This document shows, piece after piece, positions 1 to 8,310 of a stretch of 16,434 bases of DNA. Both the position numbers and the translations under genes were made by a program. Within the stretch, counting starts at the first letter, position 1. Each line of letters begins with the position of its first letter. The DNA is from an uncultured Clostridia bacterium. GTDB taxonomy: Bacteria > Bacillota > Clostridia > TANB77 > CAG-508. A model generated the notes under the pieces. That model was given only the letters and a program-made list of their open reading frames with translations, ran no database searches and was not told the origin of the DNA. The DNA lies in NCBI GenBank assembly GCA_944393345.1, contig CALXZW010000019.1:1-16434 (forward strand). Direction: 5' to 3'.

Positions 1-75
1 TGAAGTCATATTAAATATTTCTTCTCCTTTAGTATATGTAGGTAATATTCTATCTCTTAATTTTACTCTTGTCAT
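1..75 (-). CDS. trhA: hemolysin III / TrhA-like membrane protein, N-terminal 25 residues only
   Basis: This is the start of a gene that runs off the left edge. The 25 visible codons begin MTRVKLRDRILPTYTKGEEI and continue FNMTS. A basic stretch, then YTKGEEIFN, directly before the first membrane helix, is how many Firmicute hemolysin III (PAQR-type, TrhA) proteins begin. These are seven-helix membrane proteins whose biochemical role is not settled. The start is supported by an AAGGGGAG ribosome binding site (82-89) six bases upstream and an extended -10 promoter just beyond. The identification is recall of the N-terminal signature from a short fragment; no membrane segment is visible, so another small membrane protein remains possible. 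Confidence 0.6.
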   Translation of the reverse strand, partial: MTRVKLRDRILPTYTKGEEIFNMTS

Positions 76-102
76 TTGAAACTCCCCTTCTTGTTTTTTT
101 AT

Positions 103-111
103 ATTATACCA
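103..111 (-). promoter_or_regulatory. extended -10 promoter of the trhA-like gene
   Basis: On the minus strand this reads TGGTATAAT, a perfect extended -10 (TGn plus TATAAT). No convincing -35 lies 17 bases upstream, as is usual for extended -10 promoters. It lies about 28 bases before the start codon at 75, between that gene and the end of sigK. Confidence 0.6.
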
Positions 112-154
112 TCTTTTAAAAATTTTAAAAGTATTTTTACAAAAAATTTACATT

Positions 155-866
155 CTATTCTTTTATTTCTTTTGCTAACTTATTTATTGCTTTTGTTTCA
201 ATCCTTGATACATAAGAACGAGATATTCCCATAGATTTTGCTATTTCATTTTGTGTTTTAGGTTTCTTTCCATCTAATCCAAATCTTAATCTTAAAATAT
301 TCTTTTCCCTATCTTTTAAAACTTCTTTCATTTTTTCATAAAGTACTTTAATTTTCATTTTTATATCCACTTCTTCATCTATCGGTCTTTCATCATTTTC
401 TAAGACTTCTTGTAATGTGACAACATTATCATCTTTATCTTTTCCTATTGGTTCATTTAAATATACTTCTGCCCCTAACTTCTTAGTTGCTCTTAAATGC
501 ATCAAAATTTCATTATCTATACATCTTGACACATATGTAGAAAGTCGACTTCCTTTTTCTATACTAAAACTGTTAATTCCTTTTATTAATCCTATTGTTC
601 CAATTGATATTAAATCGTCTTGCTCTGTTTTAGCAGTTGCATATTTCTTAGCAACATGTGCAACTAATCTTAAGTTTCTTTCTATTAAAATATTTCTTGC
701 TTCTTCATTTCCTTTTGCCATTTGTTCTAAACAATCTTTTTCTTCTTCTGCAGTTAATGGCTCTGGAAATAGAGTTCCTCCTTGAATATATCCGAACTAC
801 AAATACTGCAGATTTTAGGAATTCTATAAATCCTATTATTCCTGACATACACAGTGCTGAAAACAT
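155..866 (-). CDS. sigK: sporulation sigma factor SigK, reading frame joined by a +1 shift at a CGG codon
   Basis: Late mother-cell sporulation sigma factor, made as a pro-protein. Translation from ATG at 866 (GGGGGTG ribosome binding site at 872-878) gives 24 hydrophobic residues MFSALCMSGIIGFIEFLKSA then VFVV, like the pro-sequence of B. subtilis pro-SigK. An in-frame CGG (792-794) follows. Dropping its C gives GYIQGGTLFPEPLTAEEEKD and on through the sigma domains. Region 2 includes RNLRLVAHVAKKY, DLISIGTIGLIK and the -10-binding helix around NEILMHLRATKK. Region 4 ends in the helix-turn-helix NEIAKSMGISRSYVSRIE. The joined product is 236 residues, close to the 241 of B. subtilis. The shift lies at the residue corresponding to the SpoIVFB cleavage point (Ser20/Tyr21 in B. 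subtilis). Starting instead at ATG 721 would lose the pro-sequence and the start of region 1.2/2.1. The joined frame is inferred. Confidence 0.88.
792..794 (-). other. CGG +1 shift site in sigK
   Basis: The minus strand reads GTA GTT CGG ATA in the upstream frame. The family sequence resumes if the C at 794 is skipped: GTA GTT (C) GGA TAT, Val-Val-Gly-Tyr. Without the shift the pro-sequence runs into an unrelated, arginine-rich frame. The same CGG-plus-A/T arrangement occurs at three other frame changes in this window. Confidence 0.85.
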
Positions 867-896
867 AAATGCACCCCCATTTTTTTCTATACCTAA

Positions 897-922
897 ATTA
901 TATGTTTAGAAAAAATAAAAGT
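897..922 (-). promoter_or_regulatory. probable sigK promoter, fits sporulation sigma (SigE/SigK) pattern
   Basis: The minus strand reads AC (921-922), 16 bases, then CATATAATT. The SigK consensus is AC, about 16 bases, CATAnnnTA; SigE uses a similar -10. The same bases contain TATAAT (897-902), so a SigA-type -10 cannot be excluded, but no SigA -35 is present. Transcription of sigK by mother-cell sigma factors is established in Bacillus. Here it is inferred from the motif alone. Confidence 0.45.
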
Positions 923-939
923 GCATGACCTTATTTTTT
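910..939 (-). terminator. weak AT-only hairpin after the ABC permease gene
   Basis: AAAAAATAA (931-939 read on the minus strand) pairs with TTATTTTTT (910-918) around a 12-base loop, ending in a run of T on the minus strand. It directly follows the permease stop at 942 and overlaps the proposed sigK -35. The stem has no G/C pairs, so strength is doubtful. Confidence 0.3.
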
Positions 940-941
940 TA

Positions 942-3444
942 TTAAATATTATCTTTCCTTATTGTTTCTATTATATTTTGTTTATTTATTTTATTTAGCG
1001 AATATCTCATTATAATACCTACAACTATCATTATAAATATTACTGAAATAATTATTGCTTCAATTGGTAATTCCATTTCTAATATATTAAAAGTATTAGA
1101 TGATATTATAGTCCTATATATTAAATAAGATAATCCTAACCCTAGAATAATTCCTATCATAAGTGATTTTATTCCATAAAAAATACTTTCCAAGTTTATC
1201 ATTTTATTAAATTCTTTTTTTGTCATTCCTATAGATTTCAACATAGCAAATTCTTTACTTCTTAAATTCATATTTGTTGTAATAGTATTAAAAATATTAG
1301 TTACACCAATCAATGTAATAACTGTTATAAATCCATATAAAAATATTGAGATTAATAAAGCTACTCTTTTCATTTGATCTATGTCTTTTTGATAATTCAT
1401 GCATAGTATATCTTTATAATTTTCTTCTATATAATCACAAATTTTATATGAGTCTTCTGCATTTAATTCCATAACTCCAATCGAATAATTTTCTTCATAC
1501 TTATTCATAAATTCATCACTTACTATATAAAATATTTCATCACTTGAAATCATACTATTACTTTCAAACATTTTGTCTGTAATCTTTGCAATTTGAATTT
1601 CTATTTTTCTGTTATCTTCTAAATCTCCAATTATTTTATCTCCTTCTTTTAGCATTAACCTATTATCATTTTCTTTAGTCTTTGGATTTATTATTATAAT
1701 TTTATCTTTACAATTTTCATAATCTTCACCTATTGTTTTTAAATACTTTTTATATGTTTCTTCTCCCAAAGACATTATAGAAATTCCTGATAAGTTTTCT
1801 GAATTTTCTGTTTTTTTAACTAAATCTGTTTTTACATATATGTATCGTGGTAGATAATAATTTTTTATTCCTTGTAAATTTAAAAATTCTAGATATTTAT
1901 TATATATATCTTTACATTTTTCATCTTGTTGACTATCATAATTTATATATATGCCTACATTGTATGGTAGTTCTTGATAATACATTCCAGACATTTTAAA
2001 TACATAATTTAAAAAACTTGATAAAGATATAAATATCGTAATACTTAATACTAATGATATAACAGTAGTTCTATATTTTTTCTTGTTCCTTTTTAAATTT
2101 TTATATGCAATTTCTCCTCCAATTCCAAATATTTTAGTAATTAATTTTGATGTTTTTATTTTTCTTGATTTTATTTTTATATCTTCATTACTTCTTATTG
2201 CCTCTATTGGTGAAATTTTACTTGCTTTTCTAGCAGAAAATATACATGATAAATATATAGTTATAATTGATAATATTACACTTAAAACAATTGCTTCAAA
2301 TGGCATATCAAAGACAAATTTAATTCCTTTTTCAAAAATATCATTTCCTATTAATATAGATGTAATATTTATTAGTATAAATGCTGCAAATATTCCAGAT
2401 AAAATTCCTAACGGAATTGATATTATTCCTAATAAAAAACCTTCATATAAAACATTATTTTTTATTTGCTTTTTGGTTGCTCCTATACTTGCAAACATTC
2501 CATATTGTTTTAATTTTTCAGTAATTGAAATAGAAAAACTATTTTTTATTACAAAGACACTTGATATTATTATAATTCCAATAACTATTGCAACTAAACT
2601 GTACAACATTTCCACAGTTGTACTATCTTTTGCAACTCCTGACCATCTTAATAACTCTGAATTAATTCTATAATAATATTTATATATATCCAAAGGATTT
2701 TCTTCGTTTTCAGCAATCTCTTCTGATAATTTATATGTATCTTTTATATTATTAAATTTTACTACTACATTTGCTCCATCATTTATTTCATCCATTTTAG
2801 TTATTATAGTATAACCAGGTGCACTATATTCTTCTATCTCAAAATTAGGTCTTTCAATTTTCCCTACAACTTTATATTCTTTTGAATATATTTTTTCTAA
2901 ATATTCTGAATTTTCTTCCAATATAAAAGGGTTATTTTGATTTAATTCTTCTCCATCTATTAACCTTTTACTCACATCTAATTTTAAATTTTCACCTATT
3001 TTATATTCTATACCTCCATTACTTTCTAAATGTTCTGGTATTAATATTTCATTTGAATTTTCTGGCATCCTTCCGTTCTATTATTTTTAATCCTAAATTG
3101 TTTAAAGCTTTTTCGTCAAACTCCATCAAATATAAATATGGTTTACTTTCATTTTTACTACTTTCAAGTTTAGAATATCCTATACCTTGCATATAAAAAA
3201 CTTCTGCTACTTCTCTATTATTAATTATATATTTCTGTTCTTCTTTTGGAATATTATAAAATATTGTATGATAATTCCCATTTTCGTATATAGCATAATT
3301 TACCATTGTTTTTTGAAAGCTTGAAAAAACTCCAGCAACGGCACATATTAAAGCAGTTGATAAAATAATCCCTATAATGGTTACCATTGTTCTTTTTTTG
3401 TTTAATTTTAAATTTCTTATTGTAAATTTATTTAAAATATTCAT
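942..3444 (-). CDS. FtsX-type ABC transporter permease, reading frame joined by a +1 shift at a CGG codon
   Basis: Large membrane permease that works with the ATPase just upstream. The start at 3444 lies three bases after the ATPase stop, so they are one operon. The first 123 residues contain a basic N-terminus and one membrane helix (about residues 20-42, IIGIILSTALICAVAG). At 3073-3075 an in-frame CGG occurs; dropping its C gives IIEGRMPENSNEILIPEHLE, the E-G-R-x-P-x-N-x-N-E-I pattern typical of this family. The joined protein is about 833 residues. The first FtsX domain spans roughly 275-410 (GMFASIGATKKQ), followed by a large extracytoplasmic part and a second FtsX domain at about 695-815 (FAMLKSIGMTKKEF). 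Layout and association with a two-component system resemble BceB-like or macrolide/peptide-type exporters. The substrate is unknown. Unshifted translation stops eight codons after CGG. The ATG at 3068 has no role of its own if the frames are joined. Confidence 0.87.
3073..3075 (-). other. CGG +1 shift site in the ABC permease
   Basis: The minus strand reads ATA ATA GAA CGG AAG GAT GCC in the upstream frame. Skipping the C at 3075 gives ATA ATA GAA (C) GGA AGG ATG CCA, Ile-Ile-Glu-Gly-Arg-Met-Pro, which restores the family motif. Immediate sequence GAACGGA is identical to the trmR-like site at 9712-9718. Confidence 0.87.
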
Positions 3445-3447
3445 CTT

Positions 3448-4128
3448 CTAACCATTCCTTTCATCTTTTATAATCTTTCCATCATCTATAGTAATAATTC
3501 TATCCGCTTCAAGTGCTATCTTTTCATCGTGAGTTATTACAATAACTGTTTGATTATATTTTTTATTAGAAAGTCGTAGTAGAGATATAATATCTTCAGA
3601 CGCCTTACTGTCTAGATTTCCTGTAGGCTCATCTGCTAACATTATCGCAGGTGAATTTATTATTGCTCTTCCTATTGAAACTCTTTGTTGTTGCCCTCCT
3701 GACAGTTCATTTGGTAAATGTTTTCTTCTATTTTCTAATTTTAAAGTTTTTAATAATTCATCTAATTTATCTTTGTCTACTTTTTTCCCATCTAAATTAC
3801 AAGGTAAACATATATTTTCTTCTACATTTAATATTGGTATTAAATTATAAAATTGATATATTAAACCAACTTGTCTTCTTCTAAAAATCGCTAAATTATC
3901 ATTATTTAGTGAATATATATCTTTTCCATCAATATATACTTTTCCACTTGTAGGTCTATCTACACCTCCTATTAGATGTAATAATGTTGATTTTCCAGAA
4001 CCACTTGCTCCAACTATTGCAACAAATTCTCCTTTATTTACAGTAAAAGATATATTATTTACTGCTGTTACTTGATTTTCACCTTTTCCATATATCTTTG
4101 TTAAATTTTCCACCTTTAAGATTTCCAT
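3448..4128 (-). CDS. ABC transporter ATPase of the LolD/MacB/BceA type
   Basis: Cytoplasmic ATPase subunit of 226 residues, the usual size of this family. All nucleotide-binding motifs are present: Walker A GASGSGKST (40-48), Q-loop Gln92, signature LSGGQQQR (142-149), Walker B AIMLADE (161-167) with GNLDS after it, and the switch histidine His200 in ITHD. This motif set is typical of ATPases partnered with FtsX-like permeases, which use ATP for mechanical export rather than for import. It has a strong AAAGGAGGAG ribosome binding site ahead of ATG 4128. It comes after the regulator and sensor genes and shares an operon with the permease three bases downstream. It contains no CGG codon. Substrate is unknown; an antimicrobial peptide resistance or sensing module is a reasonable inference from context. 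Confidence 0.92.
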   Translation of the reverse strand: MEILKVENLTKIYGKGENQVTAVNNISFTVNKGEFVAIVGASGSGKSTLLHLIGGVDRPTSGKVYIDGKDIYSLNNDNLAIFRRRQVGLIYQFYNLIPILNVEENICLPCNLDGKKVDKDKLDELLKTLKLENRRKHLPNELSGGQQQRVSIGRAIINSPAIMLADEPTGNLDSKASEDIISLLRLSNKKYNQTVIVITHDEKIALEADRIITIDDGKIIKDERNG

Positions 4129-4170
4129 TTTAACTCCTCCTTTATTATTTTTAATTAATATACATCTATA

Positions 4171-4189
4171 AAGTGACTATCAAGTGACT
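4171..4189 (-). promoter_or_regulatory. 11-bp-phased direct repeat ahead of the ABC operon, likely response-regulator operator
   Basis: AGTCACTT occurs twice on the minus strand (4182-4189 and 4171-4178), start-to-start 11 bp, one helical turn. OmpR-family regulators bind such phased direct repeats as side-by-side dimers. It lies 43-61 bases before the ATPase start and overlaps a possible -35 (TTGATA) with a weak -10 (TATTAA) 17 bases on. The regulator encoded just upstream is the obvious candidate binder. Function is inferred. Confidence 0.5.
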
Positions 4190-4193
4190 TTTC

Positions 4194-5414
4194 TTATTTT
4201 TCTAAATATTTTATTTCAAATATACTTCCTTCACCCATTTTAGATTTACAAATTATTTTTCCATTGTCCTTTTCAATTATTGCTTTTGAAAAAGATAAAC
4301 CTATTCCAATACTTTGTCTATTTGAATTTTTTCCTTTATAAAATCTTTCAAATATATGCTTAATTTCCTCTTTTTCTATCCCTCTTCCCTCATCTTTTAT
4401 TACAATTTTAGTATAAAAATTATTTTTCTCATAATATATATATATTTTTTTATTATTCTCTGTATTCTCTATACAATTTTTTAATATATTTGTTATTGCT
4501 TCTCTTTCCCAATTATAGTCTCCTAGAAATGTTACTTCTTTTTTTCCTTCTAATACTATTTCTTGATTTTTACTATTTAATTGTGTTTTTAAATTATGTA
4601 TTATCTCATTTATTAATTCATTTACATATATTTTTTCTCTTTGAAATTCAATTACTCCTGTATCCAACCTTGCTAATTTAAGTAATGTAATTATTAGATT
4701 ACTTATTAAATTTACTTGTTCATTTATTTCTTCTATAAATTTATCTCTTGTTTCTTTTTCCATGTATGGATTTTGAATTAAATTATCTAGTAATATTCCT
4801 ATAGATGTTAACGGCGTTTTTATTTGATGTGATATATCTTCTAATGCCCTTTGCAAATTTTGCTTTTCTGTTTTTAATATTTCTGATTGATTTTTTAACA
4901 TAACTGTTATTTTATATAGTTCATTTCGTAGATAACTTAATTCATCATTTTTATTATCTTCAATTTTTAAATTATAATTTTTATTATTTATTTCCTTTAT
5001 GTATTTTAATATTTCATCTAATTTTCTATCTTTTTTCTTGTTATTAAGATTTACTATTATAAATATTATACTTGAAAATATTACAATAAATATTGTATTT
5101 TTTATTATATCGCTTTTTTCTTTATTTTCTAATAATTTAAAAAATGCATCATCTTCGTTTATTCCATATTTTTTCAATAAATCTATTCCTTCATCTTTAT
5201 AATCATATTTTTGATTTAACAACTCAATTATTTTAGTTTCATCAACCTCAGGATATTTTACTTCTATATATCCTACTATATTTCCAATTAAATTATTTAC
5301 TTCAGTTTGATACTTATTATATTGTATTTTTGTAATTATTATGTTCATTAAAATTGATATAACCACAATTATTACATATATAATTAATAATTTCTTTTCT
5401 TTAAATATTTTCAT
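4194..5414 (-). CDS. membrane sensor histidine kinase
   Basis: Sensor kinase of about 406 residues. Two membrane helices (about 8-28 and 107-123) enclose a roughly 78-residue extracellular loop, followed by a HAMP-like charged linker. The phosphoacceptor His is in DISHQIKTPL (His196). Catalytic motifs are N box ILKNCIENT, G1 DEGRGI, F box HIFERFYKG and G2 IGIGLSFSKAII. It overlaps the 3' end of the response regulator by 14-17 bases, so the pair is translationally coupled. Two adjacent ATGs exist (5417 and 5414). AGGGGA sits two bases from the first and five from the second, so 5414 is preferred. Its extracellular domain is larger than in BceS-type intramembrane kinases, so it may sense a ligand directly. 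No CGG codon. Confidence 0.92.
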   Translation of the reverse strand: MKIFKEKKLLIIYVIIVVISILMNIIITKIQYNKYQTEVNNLIGNIVGYIEVKYPEVDETKIIELLNQKYDYKDEGIDLLKKYGINEDDAFFKLLENKEKSDIIKNTIFIVIFSSIIFIIVNLNNKKKDRKLDEILKYIKEINNKNYNLKIEDNKNDELSYLRNELYKITVMLKNQSEILKTEKQNLQRALEDISHQIKTPLTSIGILLDNLIQNPYMEKETRDKFIEEINEQVNLISNLIITLLKLARLDTGVIEFQREKIYVNELINEIIHNLKTQLNSKNQEIVLEGKKEVTFLGDYNWEREAITNILKNCIENTENNKKIYIYYEKNNFYTKIVIKDEGRGIEKEEIKHIFERFYKGKNSNRQSIGIGLSFSKAIIEKDNGKIICKSKMGEGSIFEIKYLEK

Positions 5415-6090
5415 CATTATCCCCTACTATATAACCTAAACCTCTCACAGTTTTTATTATATTTCCTTCTTGATCTCCTATTTTTTGCCTAATTCTTTTT
5501 ATATATACTGTAAGTGTATTATCATTGACATAATTTTCATCTATATCCCATATTTTTTCCATTAATCTTTCTCTCGATATTAAAATATTATAATTTTCAA
5601 ATAGCATAACTAATATTTTATATTCTAAACTGGTTAATATTATTTCTTCTTGATTTTTAAAAACTTTTGCTTTATCTAAATCTATTTTTATATTTTTTAT
5701 TTCTATAGTTCTCTCATTTTTCTTTTGTTTATCATATCTTCTAAGTACACTGTTTATTCTAGATATCAGTTCTCCGATTCTAAATGGTTTTGATATATAA
5801 TCATCTGCTCCCATATCTAATCCTAATATTACATTCTCCTCTTCATCTTTTGCCGTTAAAAATATTACTGGAAAATCTTCTCCTCTTTTTATAATTTTAC
5901 ATATTTCATAACCAGTGCCATCTGGCAAAGAAATATCTAATAGACATAAATCGAATTGATATTTTTCTAAAATACTTACCGCTTCTTTTTTATTTTTTGC
6001 TGTTATAACTTGAAATTTTTCTTGCTCTAAAGAATATTTTAATCCCAAAACTATACTTTCATTATCTTCTACTAATAATATTTTTTTCAT
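5401..6090 (-). CDS. OmpR/PhoB-family response regulator
   Basis: DNA-binding response regulator, 229 residues. The receiver domain shows acidic pocket Glu8/Asp9, phosphoacceptor Asp52 (LCLLDISLPDG), Thr79 (VIFLTAKD) and Lys101 (YISKPF). The C-terminal winged helix holds the recognition region VNDNTLTVYIKRIRQKIG and the wing TVRGLGYIVG. The start at ATG 6090 is supported by AAGGTGAG a few bases upstream; an upstream GTG at 6099 lies inside that ribosome binding site. The sensor kinase overlaps its end and the ABC transporter genes follow, so it probably controls the transporter through the phased repeats at 4171-4189. It is divergent from the DUF368 gene. No CGG codon; three CGG triplets in its sequence all fall across codon borders. 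Confidence 0.94.
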   Translation of the reverse strand: MKKILLVEDNESIVLGLKYSLEQEKFQVITAKNKKEAVSILEKYQFDLCLLDISLPDGTGYEICKIIKRGEDFPVIFLTAKDEEENVILGLDMGADDYISKPFRIGELISRINSVLRRYDKQKKNERTIEIKNIKIDLDKAKVFKNQEEIILTSLEYKILVMLFENYNILISRERLMEKIWDIDENYVNDNTLTVYIKRIRQKIGDQEGNIIKTVRGLGYIVGDNDENI

Positions 6091-6155
6091 AACTCTCACC
6101 TTCTTATTTTATACAACTATAACATATTCTTAATATATTTTCTATGATTTTAACA

Positions 6156-6174
6156 TTTTTAGATTATTTTTAGA
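6156..6174. promoter_or_regulatory. 11-bp-phased direct repeat between regulator and DUF368 genes
   Basis: TTTTTAGA occurs at 6156-6163 and again at 6167-6174, start-to-start 11 bp, in the 114-base space between two divergent genes. Spacing suits an OmpR-family regulator, but the sequence differs from the repeat ahead of the ABC operon, and AT-rich repeats arise easily by chance in this genome. A -10-like TAGAAT (6171-6176) overlaps the second copy and AGGAGG (6189-6194) follows for the DUF368 gene. Confidence 0.35.
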
Positions 6175-6204
6175 ATATCTTTGATATAAGGAGGAAATTT
6201 TTAT

Positions 6205-7000
6205 ATGAATTTTTTTTCTAATACATTAAAAGGCTTAGCCATTCGGTTCAGGCGCAATACTTCCTGGTATTAGTAGTGGTGTTTTATGTGTTGTTTTTGG
6301 TATTTACGAAAAACTTTTAGACAGTATTCTAAATTTTTTTAATGATGTAAAGAAAAATGTTAAATTTTTGTTTCCTATTTTATTTGGTATTGGATTTGGT
6401 GTTTTAATTTTTAGCAATGTTTTAAGTTATTTACTTTATTATTTTCCTATACATACTAAATCTATTTTTGTTGGACTTATCTTAGGTTGCATTCCAACAC
6501 TTATAAAAGATGTAAATTCTAAAAAATCTTTTAAACTTCATTATATTATATATACTTTAATCGCTTTACTTATTGGATTTCTTAGTGTGTATTTAGAAAA
6601 AACTCTATGTATCGCTAATAATATCGATTCTAACTTTTTTTACTTAATGTTTTGTGGTTTTGCAATGTCTATCGGAATAGTAGTTCCAGGTGTTAGCAGT
6701 ACAATTATTTTAATGTTATTAGGTAGTTATAATATATATTTATCTAGTATTTCTAATATCAATTTAAATGTTTTAATTCCTATGGGGATAGGAATTTTAA
6801 TTGGTAGTTTAATTTTTATGAAAATAACTAAATTTTTATTAAATAATTTTTATGCTCAAACTTTTTTTGCAATTATTGGTTTCACATTAGGTTCTATATT
6901 AGTTATATTACCTAATATTTCTTTTAATATTTTTGGTATTATTTCTATATTATGTATTTGTCTAGGTTTTTTTATTAGTAATACTATATCCAATAGATAA
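6205..7000 (+). CDS. DUF368 membrane protein (PopT-like), reading frame joined by a +1 shift at a CGG codon
   Basis: Polytopic membrane protein of the DUF368 family, some members of which (PopT) were shown to return undecaprenyl phosphate across the membrane for cell-wall synthesis. It starts at ATG 6205 after a strong AGGAGG. Thirteen residues MNFFSNTLKGLAI are followed by an in-frame CGG (6244-6246). Dropping the C gives GSGAILPGISSGVLCVVFGI, exactly the spacing G...G....PG.S.G of the family's first repeat. The second repeat carries SIGIVVPGVSSTIILMLLG, showing the family's inverted two-repeat architecture. The joined protein is 264 residues with about eight hydrophobic segments, slightly short for the family. 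Unshifted translation ends at a TAG about ten codons later. A TTG at 6368 is not a credible start because it would remove the first repeat. Confidence 0.87.
6244..6246 (+). other. CGG +1 shift site in the DUF368 gene
   Basis: The plus strand reads GCC ATT CGG TTC AGG in the upstream frame. Skipping the C at 6244 gives GCC ATT (C) GGT TCA GGC, Ala-Ile-Gly-Ser-Gly. This site is on the opposite strand from the other three, yet the extra base is again a C before the coding-strand GG, so it follows the coding strand rather than the chromosome strand. Confidence 0.88.
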
Positions 7001-7008
7001 AAGTACAC

Positions 7009-7041
7009 AAAAATGGCATGATTTATAACCATGTCATTTTT
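7009..7041. terminator. bidirectional terminator between the DUF368 and U32 genes
   Basis: AAAAATGGCATG (7009-7020) pairs with CATGTCATTTTT (7030-7041) with one G-T pair around a nine-base loop. A-rich and T-rich flanks allow it to act in both directions. It sits between two convergent genes. Confidence 0.75.
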
Positions 7042-7047
7042 ATTTTA

Positions 7048-8277
7048 TTATTTTTTTCTTCTTATTATCCAATCTTTTTCGCATTTTATTGGTAGTTTGA
7101 TTTTTACTTTCTGTCCTTTAACTCCTGGACTTATTTCATTTATTTCTTCATCAGTTTCTTCATTCCATAATTTTTCTATATTAAAATAAATTGGTTCTAT
7201 TTTGTTTGGAACTATTATTTCTAATAAATCTCCTACTTGAAGTTTGTTTCTTATTTCTATTATAGATTTTTCTTCATTATATTCTACTACTTTTCCACCA
7301 AACTCATATTGTTCATTATATTGCTTTCCAGAATATTCTTGTATATCTTTATTTTTTCTATCATTAAAATAAAAAGTTGTTAATCCTCTTGTTTTTACTT
7401 TTTCTAACTCTTTTAAATATTTCGTATAATCGTAATTTTCTGGGTCTTTCTCATAATCATCAATTGCATTTCTATATGCATTTATAACACTTGCTAAATA
7501 ATACTCTGTTTTTAATCTTCCTTCAATTTTTAAACTATCTACACCCATTTCTATTATTTCTGGAATTTCTTTTATTAAACATAAATCTTTAGATGAAAAT
7601 ATACTTGTTCCATATTCATTTGTTTCTATTGGCATTAATTCCCCTGGATTATTTTTCTCTTCTGCATATAAATTATATGACCATCTACAACTTTGAGCAC
7701 AATCTCCTAAATTTGCACTTCTACAAGCTAAAAAATCACTTAAAAAACATCTTCCTGAAAATGCAAAACATATCGCTCCATGTATAAATATTTCTATTTC
7801 CATTTCTTTTGGTTTATTTTGCATTATATATTTTAATTGTTCTTTATTCATCTCTCTTGCCATTATCATTCTTTTAGCTCCGTTTTTATACCAAAAATTT
7901 GCTGAATGCAAGCTTACTATATTTGCTTGTGTACTTACATTTATTGGTATACTTGGTGCATATTGTTTTAATGTTTCTATTACTCCTCCATCTGCTGCTA
8001 TTATTCCATCTGGTTTTAAACTCTCTAATTTTTTAGCCATTTCTACTATTTCTTCATATTTTTCATCCCATGCAAATATATTTAATGTTACATATATCTT
8101 TTTTCCTATACTATGCGCATATTTTATTGTCTTTTCTAAATCATCATCTTTCATATCTGCTCTTGTTCTTAATGATAATGAAGATGTTCCACAATATACC
8201 GCATCTGCTCCATATAGATATGCTATTTTTGCTTTTTCATAAGAACCTGCTGGTGCTAATAATTCTACTTTTTTCAT
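7048..8277 (-). CDS. trhP: U32-family tRNA hydroxylation protein, TrhP-like
   Basis: Despite the name peptidase U32, characterised members (TrhP/YegQ, B. subtilis YrrN/YrrO) are iron-sulfur proteins needed for prephenate-dependent 5-hydroxylation of wobble uridine in tRNA. The 409-residue product begins with the family's KVELLAPAGSYEKAKIAYLY. It carries the signature IEIFIHGAICFAFSGRC and likely [4Fe-4S] ligands Cys170, Cys177, Cys193 and Cys233, matching the spacing described for UbiU-type members. DSLKIEGRLKT and the C-terminal beta domain are present. The start is taken at ATG 8277, which has AGAGGA nine bases upstream; ATG 8298 has no ribosome binding site. A TrmR-like methyltransferase gene that would complete the wobble modification lies beyond the inserted rel-type gene. 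RlhA-type rRNA hydroxylation is an alternative role. No in-frame CGG. Confidence 0.87.
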   Translation of the reverse strand: MKKVELLAPAGSYEKAKIAYLYGADAVYCGTSSLSLRTRADMKDDDLEKTIKYAHSIGKKIYVTLNIFAWDEKYEEIVEMAKKLESLKPDGIIAADGGVIETLKQYAPSIPINVSTQANIVSLHSANFWYKNGAKRMIMAREMNKEQLKYIMQNKPKEMEIEIFIHGAICFAFSGRCFLSDFLACRSANLGDCAQSCRWSYNLYAEEKNNPGELMPIETNEYGTSIFSSKDLCLIKEIPEIIEMGVDSLKIEGRLKTEYYLASVINAYRNAIDDYEKDPENYDYTKYLKELEKVKTRGLTTFYFNDRKNKDIQEYSGKQYNEQYEFGGKVVEYNEEKSIIEIRNKLQVGDLLEIIVPNKIEPIYFNIEKLWNEETDEEINEISPGVKGQKVKIKLPIKCEKDWIIRRKK

Positions 8278-8310
8278 TTCACATTTTCCTCTTTTCATAT
8301 AATAATATAT

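Noticed and set aside
417..785. Open frames opposite the real genes on the other strand, such as 417-785, 2083-2673, 11119-11529 and 15873-16283
   Set aside because: They encode Leu/Phe/Ile-rich or Ser-rich low-complexity products that mirror AT-rich codons of conserved genes and have no ribosome binding sites or family resemblance.
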